Shown here in pieces: positions 1-4,698 of a DNA stretch of 9,335 nucleotides. A program made the position numbers and the translations under genes. How positions within the stretch are numbered: position 1 is the stretch's first letter; the number at the start of each line of letters is the position of its first letter. Source of the stretch: CAZQFS01 sp964592755 (GTDB taxonomy: Bacteria; Hydrothermota; Tepidihabitantia; Tepidihabitantales; Tepidihabitantaceae); the NCBI GenBank assembly GCA_964592755.1, contig CAZQFS010000114.1, positions 1-9,335 of the forward strand. Reading direction: 5' to 3'. Under the pieces are notes generated by a model that did not search any database, was not told the DNA's origin, and worked only from the letters and a program-made list of their open reading frames with translations.

Positions 1-290
1 TGCTTCGGACTTCGTGCTTCGGGCTTGCTCCCTCTGGCCCCCGCCTCTTCCCTTCGGACTTCGGATTTCGTGCTTCGTGCTTTCCTCCCATGCTTCGGAT
101 TTCGAGCTTCGAGCTTCGGATTTGGTCCATCTGACCGTATCCCTTCGGTTACTCCTCCTGTAACCCTTCGGTAACGTTCGGCTCTGCCGGAGCTCTCGGA
201 TTTCGGGCTTCGAGCTTCGGACTTCCCCTCCATGCTTCGGATTTCGGACTTCGGGTTTCGGATTTGCCTCTCTGGCACGGTCCATGCTTC
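1..290. repeat. Degenerate heptanucleotide repeat array (YTTCGDR)
   Basis: Five blocks of 7-bp units with core TTCG are visible: 3-26, 52-82, 93-124, 194-225 and 235-266. Block 5 reads CTTCGGA, TTTCGGA, CTTCGGG, TTTCGGA, TTTG. Each block has three or four full units. Blocks 1, 3 and 5 end in YTTG followed by a related tail of the form TCYNTCTGRCC (24-40, 121-138, 263-280). Blocks 3 and 5 are each preceded by CATG after a C-rich stretch, and a decayed CATGCTTC remains at 283-290. Between blocks 3 and 4 lies a near-perfect direct repeat, CCCTTCGGTTAC (141-152) and CCCTTCGGTAAC (164-175). I see no gene here; open frames through it are translations of the repeat. Comparable heptameric arrays (STRRs) are known from cyanobacteria, but I do not claim homology. 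Confidence 0.85.
147..165. other. Short perfect inverted repeat inside the heptad array
   Basis: GGTTAC (147-152) and GTAACC (160-165) are exact reverse complements separated by the 7-nt loop TCCTCCT. On the minus strand the loop reads AGGAGGA, a Shine-Dalgarno-like sequence, but no plausible gene start lies at the right distance. It may simply be a by-product of the two flanking CCCTTCGGT(T/A)AC copies. Confidence 0.5.
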
Positions 291-303
291 TTGGCAGCTC
301 CGA

Positions 304-312
304 TGCTACAAA
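304..312 (+). promoter_or_regulatory. Weak candidate extended -10 for the 421-1230 gene
   Basis: TGCTACAAA resembles an extended -10 (TGnTATAAT with two mismatches). There is no good -35: the hexamer at 285-290 is TGCTTC, inside the decayed end of the repeat array. It would give a leader of about 100 nt. It is the best candidate between the repeats and the gene, but it is weak. Confidence 0.2.
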
Positions 313-420
313 TCAACAACCAAGATTCAGCATCACGGCGGCACCGAGCCGAAGAACGAGGGCGGCGTCCGGGGCGCACGGATGCCATCAAGTTCGCACT
401 ACTCTGACAAGGAGGCAAGC

Positions 421-1230
421 ATGAAGAGCTTGTCGGTCGTCATTCAATGCATCCTGTGTCTCGGCGCATCGGCCGCAACCGCACAGGTTCGCAACCCGGG
501 GTTCGACACAGACCTGAACTACTGGCTGACCGCATACGAGAACATCACCAGTGGTGTTCTGACGCCCGGAACGGTAACTTGGGACCCAGCATACGGCGGT
601 AGCGCCATGATGGTGGTTAACGGAGCCCCAGGTAACATCGGGATATGTGCACCCACCCACTCCACCATCAGCGCGGGGCAGACAGTCGCGGTGGATGTGG
701 CCATTACTGACCTCGGCAACTTCGCCGGCGTGCATCTGGTTATCGGGGATTGGCCCCCTGACGGGAACGGCCAACAGGCGGATCTCCAGGCAGGCCCGGG
801 CGACTACACCCTTAGCATTCTGGCCAACAAGACCTACCCACAGGGCACTTTCTTTGCGTTCTGGATGACCGCTTGGCCTGGAGCGTGCACATGCTGGGTC
901 AAGGACGTGCGCTTGCTGGGAATCGAAGACGAGCCCGGGTCCAAGCCACCAGTCTTGTCGATACTGGATGTGCGGCCGACGCCTGCCACTGCGCGGGTAA
1001 CAGCGGCACTGACTCTTCCGCAGGCATGCCGCGCATCGGTGGCCGTGTACGATGCGACCGGCGTCTTGGTGAAGAAGCTCCAAGAACGACACTTCACCGC
1101 AGGACGGCACACCGTGTCGTGGAACCGTCGAGACGAAGATGGACACATGGTCAGTCCCGGAACGTACTTCGTCCGACTGTCAACGGAAGACGGACGCGAG
1201 GAAGCCGTAGAGGTCGCAATAGTCCGCTAG
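421..1230 (+). CDS. Small secreted protein: beta-sandwich module plus FlgD-like C-terminal domain
   Basis: The product has 269 residues. The ATG at 421 is chosen because AAGGAGG lies at 409-415 with a 5-nt spacer and a signal peptide begins there, with probable cleavage after ATA near residue 21. An in-frame upstream ATG at 232 lies in the repeat array and is rejected. Residues 23-168 begin VRNPGFDTDLNYW and look like a carbohydrate-binding-module-type jelly roll (CBM4/9-like), with C76, C156 and C158. Residues 178-269 match the FlgD Ig-like/T9SS C-terminal pattern: AVYDATGVLVKKL, then VSWNRRDEDG and SPGTYFVRL. In related bacteria such ends serve as sorting or anchoring modules. The role is probably an exported, possibly glycan-binding surface protein; the ligand is unknown. 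It is the only plus-strand gene and converges on the lipoprotein genes. Confidence 0.85.
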   Translation: MKSLSVVIQCILCLGASAATAQVRNPGFDTDLNYWLTAYENITSGVLTPGTVTWDPAYGGSAMMVVNGAPGNIGICAPTHSTISAGQTVAVDVAITDLGNFAGVHLVIGDWPPDGNGQQADLQAGPGDYTLSILANKTYPQGTFFAFWMTAWPGACTCWVKDVRLLGIEDEPGSKPPVLSILDVRPTPATARVTAALTLPQACRASVAVYDATGVLVKKLQERHFTAGRHTVSWNRRDEDGHMVSPGTYFVRLSTEDGREEAVEVAIVR

Positions 1231-1249
1231 TCCGCACCGGACTCCAGTG

Positions 1250-1272
1250 GCGGCGGGGTTCCACCCCGCCGC
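1250..1272 (+). terminator. Strong GC hairpin downstream of the 421-1230 gene
   Basis: GCGGCGGGGT (1250-1259) pairs perfectly with ACCCCGCCGC (1263-1272) across the loop TCC, 19 bp after the stop codon. No U tract follows (TTCTCGCGG). It is a plausible 3'-end or termination structure, though not a canonical intrinsic terminator. Confidence 0.5.
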
Positions 1273-1286
1273 TTCTCGCGGAGTGG

Positions 1287-1329
1287 GCCGAGAGGGACGG
1301 TTACCTGTTTCAGGTGACTCGGCGGAGTC
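1287..1329 (+). other. Two overlapping, mutually exclusive hairpins
   Basis: Hairpin A pairs GCCGAG (1287-1292) with CTCGGC (1318-1323) and TTACCTG (1301-1307) with CAGGTGA (1311-1317, one G-T pair) around a TTT loop, leaving an 8-nt bulge on the left. Hairpin B pairs GACTC (1316-1320) with GAGTC (1325-1329) around GGCG. They share 1316-1323 and cannot form together. The function is unknown. Confidence 0.35.
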
Positions 1330-1394
1330 TAGTTTGTCTATGTGCAGGGCCAGGAACGGCGGGACGAAGCTGGTCTTCAGTCCAGAAGTCCCGG

Positions 1395-1403
1395 TGATAC
1401 AAT
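1395..1403 (+). promoter_or_regulatory. Candidate extended -10 promoter
   Basis: TGATACAAT fits the extended -10 pattern TGnTATAAT with one mismatch. The -35 is poor (TTCAGT at 1376-1381, 16-nt spacer). The predicted transcription start is near 1410, just before a hairpin, a Shine-Dalgarno sequence and an ATG. Confidence 0.3.
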
Positions 1404-1415
1404 GCCAGACCCCTG

Positions 1416-1434
1416 CTTGCGCGCCGCGCGCAAG
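1416..1434 (+). other. Perfect interrupted palindrome next to a Shine-Dalgarno sequence
   Basis: CTTGCGCGC (1416-1424) and GCGCGCAAG (1426-1434) are exact reverse complements around one C. As RNA it would fold as a 7-bp stem with a GCCGC loop. The right arm overlaps the start of AAGGGAGGA (1432-1440), so folding could partly mask that ribosome-binding sequence. Confidence 0.4.
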
Positions 1435-1445
1435 GGAGGACTCAG

Positions 1446-1649
1446 ATGTTAGAGCGCAGAATGGCGCGGGCAGCGGCGGCTACGAGGTTGCGCGGCCCCG
1501 GCTACGCGGGCCGAGTGCAAGTTACGAGGACCGAGGAACGAGGAGTGAGGACAGAGAAACCGGGGTACGCAGGGTTCAGGATGTCGGCCTGGTCCGGCCT
1601 CGCAGGTCGTCAGGCAGGGATTTGCGGAGCTGGTCAAAGGTCTGACTGA
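1446..1649 (+). CDS. Doubtful small ORF, 67 codons
   Basis: I do not recognise this product. In favour: AAGGGAGGA at 1432-1440 with a 5-nt spacer to ATG, and a possible extended -10 at 1395-1403. Against: the protein is rich in Arg, Gly and Ala with no recognisable domain, and it runs through a 7-bp repeat patch (1524-1558) that yields the repetitive segment RTEERGVRTEK. PGYAG occurs twice (around residues 18 and 39). It has no signal peptide or membrane segment. It is most likely non-coding and is listed only because the start signals are coherent. Confidence 0.15.
   Translation: MLERRMARAAAATRLRGPGYAGRVQVTRTEERGVRTEKPGYAGFRMSAWSGLAGRQAGICGAGQRSD
1524..1558. repeat. Heptad repeat patch, core NCGAGGA
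   Basis: Consecutive 7-bp units read ACGAGGA, CCGAGGA, ACGAGGA, GTGAGGA and CAGAGAA. Period and block length match the TTCG-core array at the left end, but the core differs (CGAGGA against CGAAG on the same sense). Near-copies GGCTACGCGGGC and GGGTACGCAGGG flank the patch. Confidence 0.65.
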
Positions 1650-1735
1650 GCCTGGCAGCGAGGCGGCGGGCGCCCGACCTCCCTGCCGGTTCGAACGGTT
1701 CTTTGGCTCTCGGCATCAATGCTCCAGAACACACA

Positions 1736-1757
1736 CATGATAGTAATTACTATCATG
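1736..1757. promoter_or_regulatory. Perfect 22-bp AT-rich palindrome (candidate operator)
   Basis: Half-site CATGATAGTAA (1736-1746) is followed without a spacer by its exact reverse complement (1747-1757). It is strikingly AT-rich for this GC-rich window. Length and symmetry suit a dimeric transcription-factor operator; a mobile-element remnant or hairpin is also possible. No convincing gene lies within several hundred bases on either side. Confidence 0.5.
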
Positions 1758-1787
1758 CGTCTCAACTCGTCTTTGGCTGTAAGTCCT

Positions 1788-1801
1788 CAATCTGCAATCT
1801 C
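1788..1801. repeat. Two-unit heptad repeat, CAATCTN
   Basis: CAATCTG (1788-1794) is followed directly by CAATCTC (1795-1801). This is a minimal third example of 7-bp periodicity in the window. Two units could occur by chance; it is listed because of the two longer patches. Confidence 0.3.
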
Positions 1802-2172
1802 GTATGTGAAAGGGCCCAAAAACCCTCCCCGGCTCCCTGGACGGTGATGTGAGGTGTGATTTGATGGGCCTTTGGCGCAGCTTTGCCTCAGGTCACGCCG
1901 CATCTGTATGCTGGCGTCTTGTTCGGGCTTCTGCCGTGGGTGATGGCTCGCGCGATGGCCTGAGTGTGAGCTCGGGCAGGTGCTGAAGCGGCTGCGTGAG
2001 CGTTTGAACCGGCGGTTATCTGCGCGTTTCGGCCGGCGACTATCGCGGCGGCAGTCGCGGCTTTGGCTCCGGCTGTGTGTGAGCCTGCCTGGTTCTGCTT
2101 CCCGGCCTGAACATGTCGGACAGTCAGTGGTGGCCGGCCTGAGTCAGCTTCCGGAAGGTGGCGACGGCTCTC

Positions 2173-2215
2173 CGACCGAGCAGGGGCGACCGTGAAGTCG
2201 CCCCTTACCCGGTCG
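2173..2215 (-). terminator. Nested hairpin downstream of the 2233-2976 gene
   Basis: The inner stem pairs AGGGGCGAC (2182-2190) with GTCGCCCCT (2197-2205) around a 6-nt loop. An outer stem pairs CGACCG (2173-2178) with CGGTCG (2210-2215). It begins 17 nt after the stop of the minus-strand lipoprotein gene. No U tract follows on the minus strand, so it may be a 3'-end stabiliser or a factor-assisted terminator. Confidence 0.5.
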
Positions 2216-2232
2216 AAACGAATCCTTGGTAA

Positions 2233-2976
2233 CTAGTACTTATAGTCTATGTCGAGGTCGCATTCCTCAACCACACCGTTGTACCCGGTCGGGTTGGTGC
2301 GCGCGAACTTGAGCTTCCAGGTTCCGGCCACCGGTTCGCCGGCAAACCCTTCAACCTCTTCCAGCGAGAGTTCCAGCTCAGTAAGCGAGACGCCGTCATA
2401 GACCAGCACCGCCGTGCCCTTGGGTGACACCAGGTGCACATTGAACTGCTCTATTTCCAGCGAATCGGCCTCGTCAACCGCAATCGACAGGACCACAGTC
2501 TTGACAATCGCACCGGACTTGAGCGTATCCGAAGGATCCCAGGTGAACGGGATTTCGGTGGTGGCGTTGTTGGGCAGATACGTCGAGTCGGCCGTCATTC
2601 CGCTTATGTTGCCCGTCATCCAGTCGCGCACCTTCACAACCATGCTCGTGTCAATCTCTGCCTCACCGTCGCTGCACTTCACGGAAACGGTGCAGGTCTT
2701 GGCCGCGCTCGGTGCTGTCCATACGACGCTGTCACCGCTCGCCGTTGTCGGCGTGCCGGCCGAGAACGTCCAGGTGAACGTCAGGGCATCGCCGTCCTCA
2801 TCGGTGGCGGCGACCTTGAAAGTCACCTGGCTCGCGGGCACGAGCACCGAATCGGCCGGGCTGCGGGTGAACGCGCTGAAGGCGGGTTCACTGTTTTTCT
2901 TGGGGCATCCGCCCATCAACAGTATTCCGCCCAGCAGGAGCACTACGAGTACTGGCGCGATTACGTTACGCTGCAT
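2233..2976 (-). CDS. Lipoprotein with PKD-like and P-domain-like modules
   Basis: The product has 247 residues. The ATG at 2976 follows AAGGAGGA (2982-2989) at a 5-nt distance. Residues 1-24 form a lipoprotein signal ending in the lipobox MGGC, with C24 the predicted lipidated cysteine. Residues 32-117 look PKD/Ig-like: VTFKVAATDEDGDALTFTW and CTVSVKCSDG. Residues 118-247 resemble the P (Homo B) domain of proprotein convertases: FNVHLVSPKGTAVLVYDG, then GEPVAGTWKLKFARTNPTG and a final DLDIDYKY. No protease domain is attached; P domains otherwise often accompany subtilisin-like proteases. It is a paralogue of the gene at 3142-3867, with the same order of modules. The expected location is the periplasmic or outer face of a membrane; the function is unknown. 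Confidence 0.85.
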   Translation of the reverse strand: MQRNVIAPVLVVLLLGGILLMGGCPKKNSEPAFSAFTRSPADSVLVPASQVTFKVAATDEDGDALTFTWTFSAGTPTTASGDSVVWTAPSAAKTCTVSVKCSDGEAEIDTSMVVKVRDWMTGNISGMTADSTYLPNNATTEIPFTWDPSDTLKSGAIVKTVVLSIAVDEADSLEIEQFNVHLVSPKGTAVLVYDGVSLTELELSLEEVEGFAGEPVAGTWKLKFARTNPTGYNGVVEECDLDIDYKY

Positions 2977-3069
2977 TTGCTTCCTCCTTGGTCGCTGTTA
3001 CGCTCTCGGCCGGTTCGGTCCTCGACTCGCGCCGGACTCGCAGGCCCGGACCGTGACGAGAGTGAAGTG

Positions 3070-3097
3070 AGTGTAGCTCAACTTCCTGACTTGTCAA
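3070..3097 (-). promoter_or_regulatory. Sigma70-type promoter for the 2233-2976 lipoprotein gene
   Basis: On the minus strand TTGACA (3092-3097) and TACACT (3070-3075) are separated by 16 nt. The predicted start near 3063 gives a leader of about 87 nt. An own promoter in the 165-bp gap suggests the two lipoprotein genes are not simply one operon. Confidence 0.55.
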
Positions 3098-3141
3098 TAA
3101 CTTCGGCCTTCTTACCTGGGTACTGCCGCGCGGTGCCGACC

Positions 3142-3867
3142 TCAGTAATGGTAGTAGATGTCCAGGTCGCACACGTCGGCGTAGCGCTCAATCGGCGACT
3201 GGTCGCGTACAACCTTGAGCCGCCATATCCCCTTGGTCGGCTCGCCCTTGATTCCCTGAATCAGGAAATCGTCCACATCCGGCTCGCCGTTAAGGCCATC
3301 GTAAACGAGCACCTCTGACCCGGCAGGAGTGACCACCCAAATCCGGAAGTACTCGCCGACCGTGTCCGGCTCCAGGTCGGTGCAGACGAATGCCGAGTCA
3401 ATCACCGCTCCTTCGGGCACGGGCTCGTCCAGTTCAAACGGCACATAGGTTGTGGCCGCCGGGGCAAGAAAGGTCGAATCCGGCGTCTCACCCTGAACGC
3501 TGTTCGACCGCCAGACCTGGTATCCACGAACTACCTTGGTCATCGTGTCTGCCAGACCGCGCTCGTCAGTACAGGTAACCGAGACCGTGCAGGTTCCGGG
3601 ACTCGCCGGAGTCCAAGCCGTACTTTCGCCGGCAGCGCTGCTCAGGGTTCCGGTCGTGGCGCGCCAGGAGAACGACAACGCGTCGTCGTCCTCATCAGAC
3701 GCCGCGACTCTCAGGGTAATGGGATTGCCGCCCACGAGCGCGCTGTCAGACGGCAGGGTGGTGATTGATGCGATGACCGGCGCGTGGTTGGTCGTGCCAC
3801 AACCGGCCACGAGAACGAGACCGCTTGTCAGGACGATGACCGCAAGAACGGCTCCACAGTATTTCAC
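3142..3867 (-). CDS. Lipoprotein with PKD-like and P-domain-like modules (paralogue)
   Basis: The product has 241 residues from a GTG start. GTG at 3867 is preferred over the in-frame ATG at 3894 because AAGGAGGG lies 7 nt upstream of it (around 3874-3881) and the N-terminus then begins MKYCGAVLAV, a normal signal. The ATG at 3894 would place that Shine-Dalgarno sequence inside the gene. The lipobox is VAGC with C23. Residues 28-115 are PKD-like (ITLRVAASDEDDDALSFSW, CTVSVTCTDERG). Residues 116-241 are P-domain-like (FRIWVVTPAGSEVLVYDG, GEPTKGIWRLKVVRDQ, DVCDLDIYYHY). The shared DEDxDALxFxW and CDLDIxYxY segments show duplication and divergence from the 2233-2976 gene. The function is unknown; it is probably a surface or periplasmic lipoprotein. 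Confidence 0.85.
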   Translation of the reverse strand: MKYCGAVLAVIVLTSGLVLVAGCGTTNHAPVIASITTLPSDSALVGGNPITLRVAASDEDDDALSFSWRATTGTLSSAAGESTAWTPASPGTCTVSVTCTDERGLADTMTKVVRGYQVWRSNSVQGETPDSTFLAPAATTYVPFELDEPVPEGAVIDSAFVCTDLEPDTVGEYFRIWVVTPAGSEVLVYDGLNGEPDVDDFLIQGIKGEPTKGIWRLKVVRDQSPIERYADVCDLDIYYHY

Positions 3868-3938
3868 GATGCTCCCTCCTTGGCTATGAAGCACTCTGCT
3901 TAAGCGGGCAACAGACCAGATACGAATACTCCCAACGG

Positions 3939-3970
3939 GATAATTCTACCGAAACCGGGCGCCGAGTCAA
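3939..3970 (-). promoter_or_regulatory. Promoter TTGACT-N16-TAGAATTATC upstream of the 3142-3867 gene
   Basis: On the minus strand TTGACT (3965-3970) and TAGAATTATC (3939-3948) are separated by 16 nt. The predicted start near 3935 gives a leader of about 68 nt. Both elements are identical to those upstream of the 4699-7446 gene, while the spacer differs. Confidence 0.65.
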
Positions 3971-4004
3971 AGAAAGCGCCCGGGTTCAGCCAGACTGCAC
4001 CTGG

Positions 4005-4039
4005 CGGGCAGCGAGCCCGACTCGGCCGGTAACTGCCGG
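4005..4039 (-). terminator. Weak tandem hairpins after the LytM-like gene
   Basis: CGGGC (4005-4009) pairs with GCCCG (4015-4019), and GCCGG with CCGGC around TAACTG lies at about 4024-4039. Each stem has only 5 bp and no U tract follows. The position just after the stop at 4049 is the main argument. Confidence 0.2.
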
Positions 4040-4048
4040 CGACGCGGC

Positions 4049-4591
4049 TCAGCGTGGTCTGAGCCACTCAAGCGGGTCAACGCTTCTGCCGCGGACCCGG
4101 AACTCAAAGTGCAGTGTGTCTGCGGCGGTGCCGACGGTTTCGCCCCGTGCCACCTTGTCGCCGACCCGCGTCCTGATGTCGCCCAGTCTCGAATACAGGC
4201 TGTGGCAGCGCCGACCGTGGTCAAGTATCACCATCCGTCCGTACCCCATGAACTCGTCGGCAAAGCTCACCCGGCCGCTGTCCACTGCCATGACCGGAGC
4301 CCCTCGCTCGGTTACGATGTCGATTCCCTGGCTCCGGGTTGTCGTCTTGTACTTCGGGTCAACCCTCGGTCCGAATGTCCCGACAAGAGTTCCGCGTACC
4401 GGCCAGGGCAGCTCCCCGCGACCTGCGGGAAGCTGCTCACGCGAGGGCGCGACCGGCCGGGTCAGACCGCTCTTCTGCCCGCGGCGCCGGCTGAACCTCG
4501 GCTGGTCGCTGAGGAACACGGCGCAGCGCAGCCCGGCAAGGCAGACCGCGGCCGACAGCAGCAACCGTGCCCGCCGAACGCAACTCGACAC
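4049..4591 (-). CDS. Short EnvC-like protein with a degenerate LytM (M23) domain
   Basis: The product has 180 residues. An N-terminal hydrophobic segment (about residues 7-26) suggests a signal or anchor. Residues 61-180 form a LytM/M23 fold: LPWPVRGTLVGTFGPRVDP, GIDIVTERGAPVMAVDSGRV, GYGRMVILDHG, and LHFEFR followed by VDPLEWL. Catalytic positions are lost: the HxxxD histidine is S87 (D91 remains), the YxHL histidine is R135, and the first histidine of HxH is T159 (H161 remains). This resembles EnvC, whose LytM domain is inactive and activates cell-wall amidases. EnvC's long coiled coil is missing. The likely role is a periplasmic regulator of peptidoglycan hydrolysis, not a hydrolase. The GTG at 4591 has no Shine-Dalgarno sequence and sits 5 nt after a -10 box. 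All stated homology is from motif recognition. Confidence 0.8.
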   Translation of the reverse strand: MSSCVRRARLLLSAAVCLAGLRCAVFLSDQPRFSRRRGQKSGLTRPVAPSREQLPAGRGELPWPVRGTLVGTFGPRVDPKYKTTTRSQGIDIVTERGAPVMAVDSGRVSFADEFMGYGRMVILDHGRRCHSLYSRLGDIRTRVGDKVARGETVGTAADTLHFEFRVRGRSVDPLEWLRPR

Positions 4592-4596
4592 CCTAC

Positions 4597-4625
4597 TTTC
4601 TATCGGAAGATACGCCCCGAGTCAA
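4597..4625 (-). promoter_or_regulatory. Promoter TTGACT-N17-TAGAAA, predicted start at the GTG codon
   Basis: On the minus strand TTGACT (4620-4625) and TAGAAA (4597-4602) are separated by 17 nt. Only GTAGG lies between the -10 and the GTG at 4591-4589. Counting the last -10 base as -7 puts the start at 4590-4591, which implies a leaderless mRNA. Confidence 0.6.
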
Positions 4626-4651
4626 CCATGGAGTGACGCCCGGCGCAATAG

Positions 4652-4677
4652 AGAGAGCGGCCCGAAGGCCGCTCTCT
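4652..4677 (-). terminator. Hairpin with UUCG tetraloop after the 4699-7446 gene
   Basis: AGAGAGCGGCC (4652-4662) and GGCCGCTCTCT (4667-4677) form a perfect 11-bp stem. On the minus strand the loop is TTCG closed by a C-G pair, the very stable cUUCGg tetraloop. It lies 21 nt after the TAG stop and upstream of the LytM-gene promoter. The following sequence (CTATTGCG) has little U, but placement and stability favour a terminator. Confidence 0.7.
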
Positions 4678-4698
4678 TTAAGCGCAATCGCTCTGCTG

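Larger units (their letters stand above)
1231..2232. other. Convergent intergenic region without a convincing gene
   Basis: About 1 kb separates the 3' ends of the plus-strand gene and the minus-strand lipoprotein gene. It contains hairpins at 1250-1272, 1287-1329, 1416-1434 and 2173-2215, heptad patches at 1524-1558 and 1788-1801, and the palindrome at 1736-1757. From about 1810 to 2170 I see nothing recognisable: the sequence is GC-rich with short Arg-rich frames and no start signals. It may be decayed coding DNA or a structured non-coding region. Confidence 0.6.

Noticed and set aside
1..290. CRISPR array
   Set aside because: The blocks of about 31-33 bp are internally heptameric and not identical. 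The intervals range from about 10 to 70 bp and no cas gene is present.
149..418. Minus-strand ORF of 89 codons with KSETRSPKSEA repeats
   Set aside because: It is a translation of the heptad repeats on the other strand; the composition is low-complexity and no start signals are seen.
232..420. In-frame upstream start giving a 332-aa form of the 421-1230 protein (MLRISDFGFRI...)
   Set aside because: The extension translates the heptad array and has no ribosome-binding site. AAGGAGG and a signal peptide mark the ATG at 421.
388..1146. Minus-strand ORF of 252 codons
   Set aside because: It is antisense to the well-supported 421-1230 gene, with no signal, domain or ribosome-binding site.
873..1645. 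Plus-strand overlapping frames of 174 and 132 codons (873-1397 and 1247-1645)
   Set aside because: The first starts inside the real gene in another frame. Both cross hairpins and repeats and have Arg/Gly-rich, domain-free products.
1681..1703. GGTTCGAA, resembling a tRNA T-loop
   Set aside because: The flanking bases do not form a T stem, the conserved C after the loop is G, and no acceptor, D or anticodon arms are found upstream.
1980..2195. Arg-rich plus-strand ORF of 71 codons
   Set aside because: It starts with GTG without a ribosome-binding site, has very biased composition, and ends inside the hairpin at 2182-2205.
3016..3053. CGGTCC...GGACCG inverted repeat between the lipoprotein genes
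   Set aside because: Only 6 bp of stem with a 26-nt loop; expected by chance in GC-rich sequence.
2434..3318. Plus-strand ORF of 294 codons
   Set aside because: It runs antisense across parts of both lipoprotein genes and the gap between them, with no recognisable domain.
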